Shown in pieces: positions 42,747 through 50,714 of a stretch of DNA of 50,714 nucleotides. The stretch is taken from the NCBI GenBank assembly GCA_947501845.1, contig CANMXP010000028.1, forward strand, positions 1-50,714. Direction: 5' to 3'. The DNA comes from an uncultured Flavobacteriaceae bacterium (GTDB lineage: Bacteria > Bacteroidota > Bacteroidia > Flavobacteriales > Flavobacteriaceae). A program made the position numbers and the translations under genes. Numbering within the stretch: position 1 is the first letter of the stretch; each line of letters opens with the position of its first letter. Under the pieces are notes generated by a model, which was given only the letters and a program-made list of their open reading frames with translations, did no database searches and had not been told where the DNA came from.

Positions 42747-42815
42747 CTCATTTATGTTAAAAAACCGATGAAACGTCATTTTTTTGTGACGAAATACATT
42801 TTTACAACTTTTACA

Positions 42816-42844
42816 ATAGGGTGGTCGTGTAACTTACTGTCTTA
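42816..42844 (+). promoter_or_regulatory. ECF-type promoter element before the T9SS surface protein
   Basis: ATAGGG (42816-42821, followed by TG) and TGTCTTA (42838-42844) are separated by exactly 16 bp. It lies 38 bp before the ATG at 42883, leaving a 5' leader of about 30 bases. This third exact copy shows that the secreted surface protein is probably in the same regulon as the thioredoxin-apbE operon. Confidence 0.8.
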
Positions 42845-42882
42845 TTTATATAAACCAAATAAAACTTTTAAATACCCAAATT

Positions 42883-45800
42883 ATGAAACAAATTTACCTT
42901 AGAACAAAGTATGCAAATTTGAAACCTATGTTTCTTTTTGCAATGATGTTAATAGTTTTTCAATTTAATGTGTATGCCCAATGCGGGCCAGGAGAAGATT
43001 CTGAAGCTCCAACATTTGTTGGAGCTGGTGATGGCTCTTTGGTCAATCCATTTACCAATTTATTGCAAGCCACGATAGGGAGTGTACCTAGTGGTACCTA
43101 TTATTTTAATTTTAATGGGAGTACTTTTCAGGGAGAATTAGATAATGATACCGATGGTGGTGGTTGGTTAATGATCCTAAATTATGTACACCTTGCCGCA
43201 GACAACTCTGCTTTACAAGTGCGTAATACAGATTTGCCTTTATTGGGATCTTCTACTTTAGGCGACAATGAAGCTGCCACGGCTAATTGGGGACATATGG
43301 GAAATCAATTGGCAGCAGACATAGATTTTGAAGAAATACGATTTTACGGTGAGACTACTGGACATAGCCGTATTATTGATTTTAAAACAAGCTATGCCAA
43401 TGTAATAAATTATGTAAAGACTGGCAGTGGTTCTTTCTCTGGAATTAACAATGCTGCTAACTTTACTGCACTAACCAATCATACAGCAAATATCCCTGCT
43501 CAAGCTATAAATACTTTTGTTAATCAGGGAGATAATGCCTTAACAGAATTTCCTTTTTGGAGAAGTGGTCAATTTCACTGGGGAATTCGGGGTTTAGGAA
43601 ATCGCTGGGAAGTAGACGATTCTGCAAACAATACACAAAGCACAATTCACAGAGTTTGGGTACGTGGAGATCTTTCTCCAGCTGGGACTACAAGCATTAC
43701 CCGTAATTTAGACACCTCAGGAAATCTAACCATGACTCCTGCAGATTTTGGATTTACTTTTACAGATAATTGTGGTAATGTAAATCAAAGTTTGAGTCAA
43801 ACAGATTTTACCTGTGCTGACATTGGAACCAATACAATACAATTGATTGCCACAGATGATGAAGGAAACAGTACCCCTGTAGATGTAACCGTTGTTATAG
43901 AAGACGCTGCTCCAGTGATTACCACTGACGCTTCTGTTACTTTAAATATAGATAGCGCAAACCCAACTGTTTCTGTTACGTTAGCAGACCTTAATGCAAG
44001 TGCAGCAGATGATTGTGGATTACAAAGTTTTACACTCACTGGTCAAACAGATTTTACCTGTGCAGATGTCGGGTCTCCTAATATAGTTATGCTAACAGCT
44101 ACCGATAATAATGGTCAAACGAGTTCTATACCTGTTATCGTTTTTGTTAATGATATTGAAGATCCTGAGATACAATGTGTTGTCCCTTTTTCTATAGAAT
44201 TAGATGAAACTGGAAATGCTAGTATTACACAAGCCGATATTGTCTCAAGTGCTACAGACAACTGTGGAATACAAAGTATAAGTTTAAGTCAAACCAATTT
44301 TACTTGTGCAGATATTGGTGACAATACCGTAACAGTTACAGCAATTGATAATAGTAGAAATCGCATCTCTTGCTCTACTACTGTAACTATTACAGTGCCA
44401 TCTTGTCCTGGTAATCTTACCTTAGAAACAGATAAAACGGCTTGTGGAGCAATATACAATTATCCCTGCGCAAGCAATATTACAGTAGGGCCAGCAAGCG
44501 GTACTTTACTTGCAGAAGGAACTACTACGACCTTTGCTTATGACATTCCAAACGGTAGCGGCGGTACAAATACATGTAATTATACGGTTACTGTAGAAGA
44601 CTCACAAGGTCCTATTTTCAATACTCAGGATCAAACTTTGGTTCTCGATGCAGCTGGTACAGCTTCATTAACAGCTAATGCTCTCTTAGGTTCAGATCCG
44701 TTAGCTAGCGATTATTCTCTAGATACAACAGGAGTTTTAGATAGAGTTGATATTAGTAGCACTGGAACTGAAGTAACATTGGAGGATGATGAAGTATCTG
44801 AAGCTTTACCAATCGGTTTTGAATTTGCATTTTATGGTAACTTCTATACAGAGTTTTATATTTCTTCTAACGGATTTATTACTTTTTCAGATGAAGGAGA
44901 TGACGGATGTTGTGGTTGGGATACACTTCCTGATGCTTCTACCCCTAATAACTTGATTGCCTTTGATATGACAGATATGAATCCTGAAGAAGGTGGTATT
45001 ATAAGATATACTACTATAGGAACAGCTCCTAACCGAATTGCGATTATTGATTTTGATGAGGTACATTATTATGATACCACACCAGATGCAACGACAACCC
45101 AGATAAAACTATTTGAAGGTACCAATATTATTGAAATTCATGGTACAAGTACTTTTGATTCAGGAAATGATAAAATACAAGGTATAGAAAACATAGATGG
45201 TACTGCCGCGATTAGTGTTCCAGGTCGTAATGCCACACAATGGGCAACTACCAACGATGTGGTTACTTTTATACCTGTACCAGGAATATTAGATAGTTGT
45301 GGGGTTGATACCTTAGTAGCTTCACAAACAGATTTTGATTGTTCGCATTTGGGAGCAAATACAATAACCCTCACCGCTACTGATCTTAATGGTAATGTTT
45401 CCATGCGAAACGCAACGGTTACTGTAACTACTACAGATACCACAGTACCAGTTATTACTTTGACAGGAGATAATCCGCAAGAAATTACATTGGGAGATAC
45501 ATATCTAGAATTAGGAGCAACAACCGATGACGGTTCAACGGTAATGATTAATGATACTGCCGTAAATACAAATCAAGTAGGAAGTTATAGTGTTGCCTAT
45601 AATGCTACCGATTCATCATGTAACGATGCTGTAGAGTTGATTAGAACGGTAAATGTGGTAGCTTTATTAAGTTTAGAAGATTCTATATTAGACAGAGATA
45701 TTAGTGTATATCCAAATCCAGCAACCGATATAGTTACAATTGCTAATAAAGGTGTTGCGCTTGATAAATTAGAAGTGCTAAACTTAAATGGACAACTATT

Positions 45801-45918
45801 AATTTCAAAAAATAACAATTTCAAACAAATTAATGTTAGTCAGCTTAAAACAGGTGTATATTTTGTTAGACTACATACACAATTTGGAAGTAAAGTCGTG
45901 AAATTAATTAAAGAATAG
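42883..45918 (+). CDS. Large secreted surface protein: fibrinogen-like domain, repeats, T9SS sorting domain
   Basis: The 1011-residue protein has a signal peptide (about 1-32, FNVYA). Residues 50-270 form a fibrinogen-C-like domain (YYFNFNGSTFQGELDNDTDGGGWLMI, WRSGQFHWGIRG). HYR-like repeats are marked four times by QT(D/N)F(T/D)C followed by an (A/S)xxG core and an (L/V)TAxD ending, at about residues 307, 388, 470 and 815. A domain at about 620-800 has LPIGFEFAFYGNFYTEFYISSNGFITFS. A DUF5011-type Ig domain follows at about 850-925 (PVITLTGDNPQEITLGDTYLELGA). The end (DISVYPNPATDIVTI to SKVVKLIKE) is a type A T9SS domain. It is likely an adhesin or carbohydrate-binding surface protein. It has its own ECF-type promoter and a terminator at 45996. 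Confidence 0.88.
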   Translation: MKQIYLRTKYANLKPMFLFAMMLIVFQFNVYAQCGPGEDSEAPTFVGAGDGSLVNPFTNLLQATIGSVPSGTYYFNFNGSTFQGELDNDTDGGGWLMILNYVHLAADNSALQVRNTDLPLLGSSTLGDNEAATANWGHMGNQLAADIDFEEIRFYGETTGHSRIIDFKTSYANVINYVKTGSGSFSGINNAANFTALTNHTANIPAQAINTFVNQGDNALTEFPFWRSGQFHWGIRGLGNRWEVDDSANNTQSTIHRVWVRGDLSPAGTTSITRNLDTSGNLTMTPADFGFTFTDNCGNVNQSLSQTDFTCADIGTNTIQLIATDDEGNSTPVDVTVVIEDAAPVITTDASVTLNIDSANPTVSVTLADLNASAADDCGLQSFTLTGQTDFTCADVGSPNIVMLTATDNNGQTSSIPVIVFVNDIEDPEIQCVVPFSIELDETGNASITQADIVSSATDNCGIQSISLSQTNFTCADIGDNTVTVTAIDNSRNRISCSTTVTITVPSCPGNLTLETDKTACGAIYNYPCASNITVGPASGTLLAEGTTTTFAYDIPNGSGGTNTCNYTVTVEDSQGPIFNTQDQTLVLDAAGTASLTANALLGSDPLASDYSLDTTGVLDRVDISSTGTEVTLEDDEVSEALPIGFEFAFYGNFYTEFYISSNGFITFSDEGDDGCCGWDTLPDASTPNNLIAFDMTDMNPEEGGIIRYTTIGTAPNRIAIIDFDEVHYYDTTPDATTTQIKLFEGTNIIEIHGTSTFDSGNDKIQGIENIDGTAAISVPGRNATQWATTNDVVTFIPVPGILDSCGVDTLVASQTDFDCSHLGANTITLTATDLNGNVSMRNATVTVTTTDTTVPVITLTGDNPQEITLGDTYLELGATTDDGSTVMINDTAVNTNQVGSYSVAYNATDSSCNDAVELIRTVNVVALLSLEDSILDRDISVYPNPATDIVTIANKGVALDKLEVLNLNGQLLISKNNNFKQINVSQLKTGVYFVRLHTQFGSKVVKLIKE

Positions 45919-45995
45919 AGTAAATCTCTGGAATAAAACTTTATGGTTTTGCTCCTGTAAATTGTCAATATCGATTTTGTTATTGATTACATTAT

Positions 45996-46026
45996 AAAGC
46001 CTCTGGTTGTTTAAACCAGAGGCTTT
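45996..46026 (+). terminator. Hairpin terminator after the surface-protein gene
   Basis: The perfect 13-bp stem AAAGCCTCTGGTT / AACCAGAGGCTTT encloses a 5-nt loop (46009-46013). It lies 78 bp after the stop codon and is followed by a T-rich stretch. The A/T flanks make it usable in both directions. It closes the proposed ECF regulon block. Confidence 0.85.
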
Positions 46027-46531
46027 AATTCTTTAAAGGAGAATAATTCTGTTTCTATAGTCTTGCCCCTAGGTTAATACCTTATAAAACAAAAATCCCA
46101 GTAGCTTATTATATTGAATCTACATGCAGTTGAGCTTGTATTTGTGCATATTTAAGACCTTGCTGTTTGATGAACTTCAATTTTAATAAAGTGTTTTTGC
46201 TCTTTATTATGGTACTGCATATGTCAAATATAGAAAAGTACTCAGGTTAATTCTTATTGCATTGAATCTTAGGTTTATTACATAAGTTATAAGATTTATA
46301 ATGTTTTAAACTTATAGTATTTAGAAATAGAGACTTAATATTTACATAATAAAACATCTATTTTTTTAATAATCATTTACTTGCATTTCCAGTTTATTCT
46401 ATTTGTAACAACTAACCTAAAATCAGGTTTGTTTCGATTAGAACAATTTTAAGAGTGAAATTTGTGAATAACAAGTTTTTATCAAAACAAGTATTAGCGT
46501 ATAAATTCAAAGCGTTAATTATTAGAAAAAA
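46027..46531 (+). other. 505-bp intergenic region, no gene seen
   Basis: This is AT-rich sequence between the terminator and the DUF5703 pseudogene. Frames on both strands are short and broken, and I found no family motif. A small inverted pair (AACCTAAAATCAGGTT) lies near 46416, too weak to call. No copy of the ATAGGG-N16-TGTCTTA element is present. Confidence 0.5.
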
Positions 46532-48345
46532 ATGGTTATGAGAGAAAAAATTACACAGACATTTTGAGTACTACTGCTTTTTTTAATGAGTCAATGGAGT
46601 ATTTCCTAGATTAGAGTACCAAAAATTGATATTGAAGATTTTACAGGTACTGAAGAACAGGCTATGGAAAAGATGGCTGCCCTGCAAGCATTAATAACTC
46701 AAGCAGAAAATGAAGGTTTTAATGCTGTTAAGGAAAAAATGACGATCAGTTTAGCCGAGGTATTTCTTTTTTACGCTAAATCGGATGAAGATAATAAATC
46801 CTCGCTAGTATCTATGTTTGATGGGTTGCATACTTTCCATGAGACTACACCAGAAAAGTTAGAGCAAGAAAATATATCAGATCAAAAAACGAAACAGAAA
46901 ACGAAACAATGGTGGGAAGAATTTTGGGGTAGAAGTTGGATAAAGATAAATCCGAAAAACAAAGAAAAAGACTCTTTAGCTTGGGAGATAGCAAGAAATT
47001 ACCAAATTTTTAGATATCAACTAGGATGCAACTTCTATGGAGAATACCCTACTAAATTTAATGGAGGAAATTTTACATTTTGATCCAGGTGTGGTTTTAA
47101 AAAATGGAAACCCACGAAAAAAACCTTCTTTTCATCTTGGAGCTACTCCAGATTGGCGTGCATGGGGTGGTGGAAGTTTTACGACGCAAAACCAACGTTT
47201 AGTGTATTGGCCTTTATTAAAGACAGGAGATTTTGATGGTATGACCCCACAATTTGATTTTTACAACAGAGCATTACCTGCGGCTACTGCTCGTGTTAAG
47301 GAGTATTGGGGACATGATGGTAGTTGTTTTACAGAGCAAATGGAGAATTTCGGTTTGCCAATTGCTGTGGTTGGGGATGGACAGAACCCAATGCAACCCA
47401 AAGAAGAAGGCATAAGGATACCCCTCATGGAGTTATGGTGAATTCATTAATTAAATACCACTATGAGAGTTAGTTAGAGTTTTTGTTTATGATTTTGGAA
47501 TACCATCGTTATACGGGCAAGGATATTTTAAAATATATGGATTTTATAAAATCTTCCATTAAGTTTTATGATGAGCATTATCAAATGCGTCAAAGCCAAT
47601 TAACAGGGAATCCTTTAGATGAAAATGGCAAATTGGTTATTTCACCTTCAACTGCATGTGAAAGCTATAAAGGAGCAGTAAACCCTATAGATGCAACTGC
47701 AGGACTAAAAGCTTGCTTAAACTTCCAGAAAAATATATTAACGCATCAGAATTAGAATATTTCAAGAAATTACAAAAACGTTTGCCAGATTTTTATTATG
47801 ATGTTGTTGAAGATGACAAAATTATTAACCCGGCTAAATCTTGGACTGAATATAAAAATGTAGAATGTCCTCAATTCTATCCTTTGTTTCCTTTTAATCT
47901 GTTTGAAAAACACCAAGACGATGAACAAATTGAAATTTTTAAAAACACATGGAAACATGGCAAGCTTCCAAAAAAGTATATTTGGAGTTGGCATCAAGAT
48001 GGTATTTTTTACGCCAGAATGGGCATGACGGAAAAAGTTAAATGGTACAATACTGAGAAATTAAAAAGTAGTAATCAACGATTCCCGACTTTTTGGGGTC
48101 CAGGACATGATTGGGGTGGTTCTGGTATGATTGGTTTACAGGAAATGCTTATGCAAACTTCAAAAGATAAGATATTGTTGTTTCCAACTTGGCCAAAAGA
48201 ATGGGATGTTAGTTTTAAACTTCATGCACCACAAAATACAGTGATAGAAGGTGAATTGGTTAACAGAGAAGTACAAAAATTAAAAGTCACTCCCAAAATA
48301 CGAGAGAAAGACCTTGTAATATGTGATTTTAAAACAGGTTTATAG
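46532..48345 (+). pseudogene. Decayed DUF5703-type hydrolase (multiple stops and frameshifts)
   Basis: A signal-like start (MVMREKITQTF) is cut by TGA 46565-46567 and TAG 46607-46609 in the same frame. Later parts match the intact gene at 6640: FRYQLGCNFYGEYPTKFNG, then WGGGSFTTQNQRLVYWP and FTEQMENFGLP after a shift near 47078. Another shift near 47400 leads to HGVMVNSLIKYHYES. There TAG 47471-47473 stands where the relative has Gln (NQLEFSL). A last shift near 47710 opens KLPEKYINASE up to the end at 48345. The N-terminal beta-sandwich of the family is missing and replaced by a helical stretch (IEDFTGTEEQAMEKMAALQA) not found in the relative, so the gene was probably also rearranged. Confidence 0.88.
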
Positions 48346-48434
48346 CCAATAAAAGTGGTATCTTTCTTTTTTTAAGATATTTGCTTTGATTGTAATGATA
48401 TCTTTGTGTTGTTTTTGAATAAAATTCAGGTCAT

Positions 48435-48788
48435 ATGAAAACGACATATTGGACAACTACTATTTTATTATCCATTTTTCTTCTATGGAGTGCTTGGACA
48501 TACCTTTATAGTAAACCGGCTATAGAAGGTGTTAGGGTATTGGGTTTCCCCGACCATTTTAGAATTCAACTAGCTGTATTAAAACTAATAGCTGTGGCAA
48601 TATTATTAATTCCACAAATCCCTATTCAGATAAAAGAATGGGCTTATGCAGGAATAGGATTGTTCTTCATTACGGCAATAGTGGCGCATATAGTTCATAA
48701 AGATCCTTATATCATTACATTAATAAACCTTGTTTTTGTAGGTTTGTTGATTACTTCTAATATATACTTGCATAAAATATTTTGTTAG
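48435..48788 (+). CDS. DoxX-like four-helix membrane protein
   Basis: The 117-residue protein has four hydrophobic helices (about 7-26, 47-64, 68-86 and 92-112). The pattern VLGFPDHFRIQLAVLKLIAVAILLIPQIPIQIKEWAYAG is typical of the DoxX_2 family, in which a short loop between helices 1 and 2 contains GFP and the second helix begins LAVLKL. The biochemical role of these proteins is poorly known, and quinone or redox links have been proposed for the wider family. It lies 89 bp after the pseudogene and stands alone. Confidence 0.8.
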   Translation: MKTTYWTTTILLSIFLLWSAWTYLYSKPAIEGVRVLGFPDHFRIQLAVLKLIAVAILLIPQIPIQIKEWAYAGIGLFFITAIVAHIVHKDPYIITLINLVFVGLLITSNIYLHKIFC

Positions 48789-49220
48789 ACTAATTATTTT
48801 TAATAATTAAAAGCAGCTACTATAAGGAAATATTTATGTTAAGCATTTTGCGATAGTGCTATTATTTTTAAGAGACTATATTTTAACATTAGTTTATTAA
48901 AAAAATTAGTAAGAAAACTTAAAGATTTCAGTTTGCGTTTACTCATTTCAAATAGCTGTGAATTTCCAATATCAATAATTCTGTTTTTTTTAAACTAAAA
49001 TATAAAGCGTGTCTGAAAATTATATCCTAAGATAAGATACAGTATCAAAAAATGTATGTTCATTGTGTTCCAGCTATTTGTGTTCGTTTTTTAGATTTAA
49101 ACACATTAATATTACTCATAGAGACATCTTATTAACTTAAATAGACTTTAGAGAGCGAGATTCAACTTAATTTTAAACCTTAGTATATATACCATCATAA
49201 CTAATTATTAAAATTAAGAA
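48789..49220 (+). other. 432-bp intergenic region, no gene seen
   Basis: This spacer precedes the last sulfatase. No open frame with coding character, no hairpin of terminator quality and no ECF-type element was found. It must hold the promoter of 49221, but I cannot identify boxes. Confidence 0.45.
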
Positions 49221-50639
49221 ATGAAATTATTTAAACTCATTTTAGCCATTGCATGTTTTTTTACATTAACAGCATGTAATCAAACAGAAAATAACCAGGT
49301 TAAGTTAGATAAAAAAGAAAAGTATACAGGAAAACGACCCAATATCGTTTTTTTATTAGCTGATGATATGGGCTATGGTGAACTAGGTAGTTATGGACAA
49401 AAAGATATAAAAACCCCATTTTTAGATGAACTAGCTTCAAATGGATTACAATTCACAGATTTTTATGCAGGAACATCGGTTTGTTCTCCATCCAGAGCAA
49501 TTTTAATGACAGGACAGCATGCGGGTCATGTAAGTATTAGAGCTAATGGAGGTTTGGTTAACGGTAAGAAAGGTAGAGTGCCATTACATAAAACTGAAAT
49601 GACCATTGGAGAAATGCTCCAGGGAACAGGATATCAAACAGCTATGATTGGCAAATGGCATTTAGGTGTACCTGAAGACATGTTCACATGGGCAAAGGGA
49701 AGAGGGTTTGATTATGCCGTACAAGAGCAATGGGGCGTAACTAATAAAGGAAATGTTTTAGATGAGCGTGAACATTGGGTGAACAACGATCAGGACTCAG
49801 TATTTTATAATTACAATGATTATAAATGTTTAGATGAATTTAGAACAAATTTTGCGTTAGATTATTTGGATAAGAAAGATAATAGCAAACCTTTCTTTTT
49901 ATATATGTCTTATAGAATACCGCACGCACATGAATTCTTTTTGAGTAAAAATGATTTGTATAAAGATAAAACAGAAGAATGGTTGGAAATAGAACGACGT
50001 CATGCGGCCCGAATCACGATGTTGGATGCTCAAATAAAAAGGCTATTTGAAAAACTGGAAAAAAGTGGAGAATTGGAAAACACGTTGATTATTTTTTCTA
50101 GTGATAATGGGCCACACAAGGAGAATTATCATGACAATGAATTTTTTAATAGTTCAGGAGGGTTAAAAGGGTATAAGAGAGCCCTATATGAAGGAGGAAT
50201 AAGAGTGCCAATGATAGCCTATTGGAAAGGAAAAATTAGAGGAGGAGAAACCACGGATTTACAAGCTGTATTTTATGATATCATGCCTACATTGGCAGAA
50301 GTGGCAAATATACCAATCCCAGAGCAAACAGATGGGATTTCAATATTACCTGAGTTGCTTGGAAACCCTCAAAAAAAACACGACCATTTGTATTGGGAAA
50401 TTCATGAAGGGGGCTACCATAAAAGTATGACTCAAGCAGCTAGAAAAGGTAAATGGAAAGCTGTTAGAACTGCTAATGCCAATAAGACAGAATTATACAA
50501 TTTAGAAACAGATTTATTTGAAAATCAAAACATTGCAAATGAACATCCTGAGATGGTTGAGCAGATGAATCAAATATTTGAAAAAGAAAGTGTAAAGAAT
50601 GAGCACTACCCTAATGCAGGAGGGCTATTTAAAAACTAA
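49221..50639 (+). CDS. S1-family arylsulfatase lipoprotein
   Basis: This is a 472-residue lipoprotein (FTLTAC, Cys19). S1 features are NIVFLLADDMGYGELGSYGQ with the metal-binding DD, the formylglycine motif VCSPSRAILMTGQHAGH (Cys88), MIGKWHLGVPED, and FSSDNGPHKENYHD with the second metal pair. The sequence style (GYGELGSYG, RANGG, SSGGLKGYKRALYEGGIRVP) is that of arylsulfatase A/GALNS-like S1 groups, different from the sulfatases at 21328 and 30322. The cluster thus codes for at least three distinct intact subtypes. The substrate is not decidable here. It is followed after 16 bp by another exported-protein start, so it opens a further operon. Confidence 0.92.
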   Translation: MKLFKLILAIACFFTLTACNQTENNQVKLDKKEKYTGKRPNIVFLLADDMGYGELGSYGQKDIKTPFLDELASNGLQFTDFYAGTSVCSPSRAILMTGQHAGHVSIRANGGLVNGKKGRVPLHKTEMTIGEMLQGTGYQTAMIGKWHLGVPEDMFTWAKGRGFDYAVQEQWGVTNKGNVLDEREHWVNNDQDSVFYNYNDYKCLDEFRTNFALDYLDKKDNSKPFFLYMSYRIPHAHEFFLSKNDLYKDKTEEWLEIERRHAARITMLDAQIKRLFEKLEKSGELENTLIIFSSDNGPHKENYHDNEFFNSSGGLKGYKRALYEGGIRVPMIAYWKGKIRGGETTDLQAVFYDIMPTLAEVANIPIPEQTDGISILPELLGNPQKKHDHLYWEIHEGGYHKSMTQAARKGKWKAVRTANANKTELYNLETDLFENQNIANEHPEMVEQMNQIFEKESVKNEHYPNAGGLFKN

Positions 50640-50655
50640 CAATTAACAAAACACC

Positions 50656-50714
50656 ATGAAGTTTACTTTTTTTAAAAAGTCAGCAATTTGCTTATTTGCA
50701 ATAGTACTAACGTT
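50656..50714 (+). CDS. N-terminus of an exported protein (partial, cut by window end)
   Basis: ATG 50656 opens a frame that runs off the window. The 19 visible residues (KFTFFKKSAICLFAIVLT after Met) have a basic start and a hydrophobic core, a signal peptide. It lies 16 bp after the sulfatase stop and is probably in the same operon. Its function cannot be told. Confidence 0.55.
   Translation, partial: MKFTFFKKSAICLFAIVLT

Noticed and set aside
1-50714. CRISPR arrays, tRNA/rRNA genes, transposases, integrase or phage genes
   Set aside because: No regularly spaced repeats, cloverleaf signatures or mobile-element proteins were recognised on either strand. Signs of rearrangement are limited to the sulfatase and DUF5703 pseudogenes.

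Overview
The window is AT-rich DNA that reads as a marine, alga-degrading member of the Flavobacteriia (Bacteroidota). Evidence: several proteins end in type IX secretion (T9SS) sorting domains, lipoproteins and TonB-linked parts are abundant, Shine-Dalgarno sites are essentially absent, and families typical of the phylum occur (DUF3570, DUF4266, FISUMP, DUF4974-type FecR, DUF5703). The genus cannot be told from the sequence alone. No rRNA, tRNA, CRISPR array or intact insertion sequence was seen.

Positions 1 to about 31800 are a large carbohydrate-degradation cluster (polysaccharide utilisation locus), almost all on the plus strand with short gaps. In order: the end of a probable GH97 gene, a secreted beta-helix protein, GH3, a secreted beta-propeller protein, a DUF5703 hydrolase, GH97, GH95, GH29, a frameshifted membrane protein, GH43, a GH141-like beta-helix enzyme with an NPCBM-like domain, a GH28-like enzyme, an S1 sulfatase, a second GH141-like protein with a T9SS tail, a FISUMP/T9SS protein, a TlpA-like thioredoxin and another S1 sulfatase. 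GH29, GH95, GH141-like enzymes and sulfatases together point to a sulfated, fucose-containing polysaccharide such as a fucoidan. That substrate is inferred. No SusC/SusD pair or hybrid two-component regulator lies in the window. The sulfatase part is decaying: an N-terminal relic and a chimeric pseudogene flank the second GH141-like gene, and a 120-bp block of the intact sulfatase reappears in the chimera.

Positions 31834 to 34614 (minus strand) encode a complete three-component TRAP transporter, which converges on the sulfatase operon and may import a released acidic sugar or another organic acid.

Positions 34847 to 45918 hold what I consider the most interesting system. A minus-strand ECF sigma factor, FecR-type anti-sigma and TonB receptor with an STN signalling domain sit back to back with a plus-strand operon thioredoxin - ApbE flavin transferase - DUF4266 lipoprotein - DUF3570 barrel. 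A small membrane peptide, a stand-alone LuxR-type HTH protein and a large T9SS fibrinogen-like surface protein follow. Four copies of one bipartite promoter-like element, ATAGGG-N16-TGTCT(T/A)A, all with exactly 16 bp between the boxes, lie before fecR, the thioredoxin gene, the small peptide and the surface protein, each facing its gene. This suggests one cell-surface-signalling regulon that joins extracytoplasmic flavinylation and redox functions to an outer-membrane barrel and a secreted adhesin.

Positions 46532 to 50714 contain a heavily decayed DUF5703 hydrolase pseudogene, a DoxX-like membrane protein, another S1 sulfatase and the first codons of a further exported protein, so the polysaccharide cluster, or a second one, resumes there.
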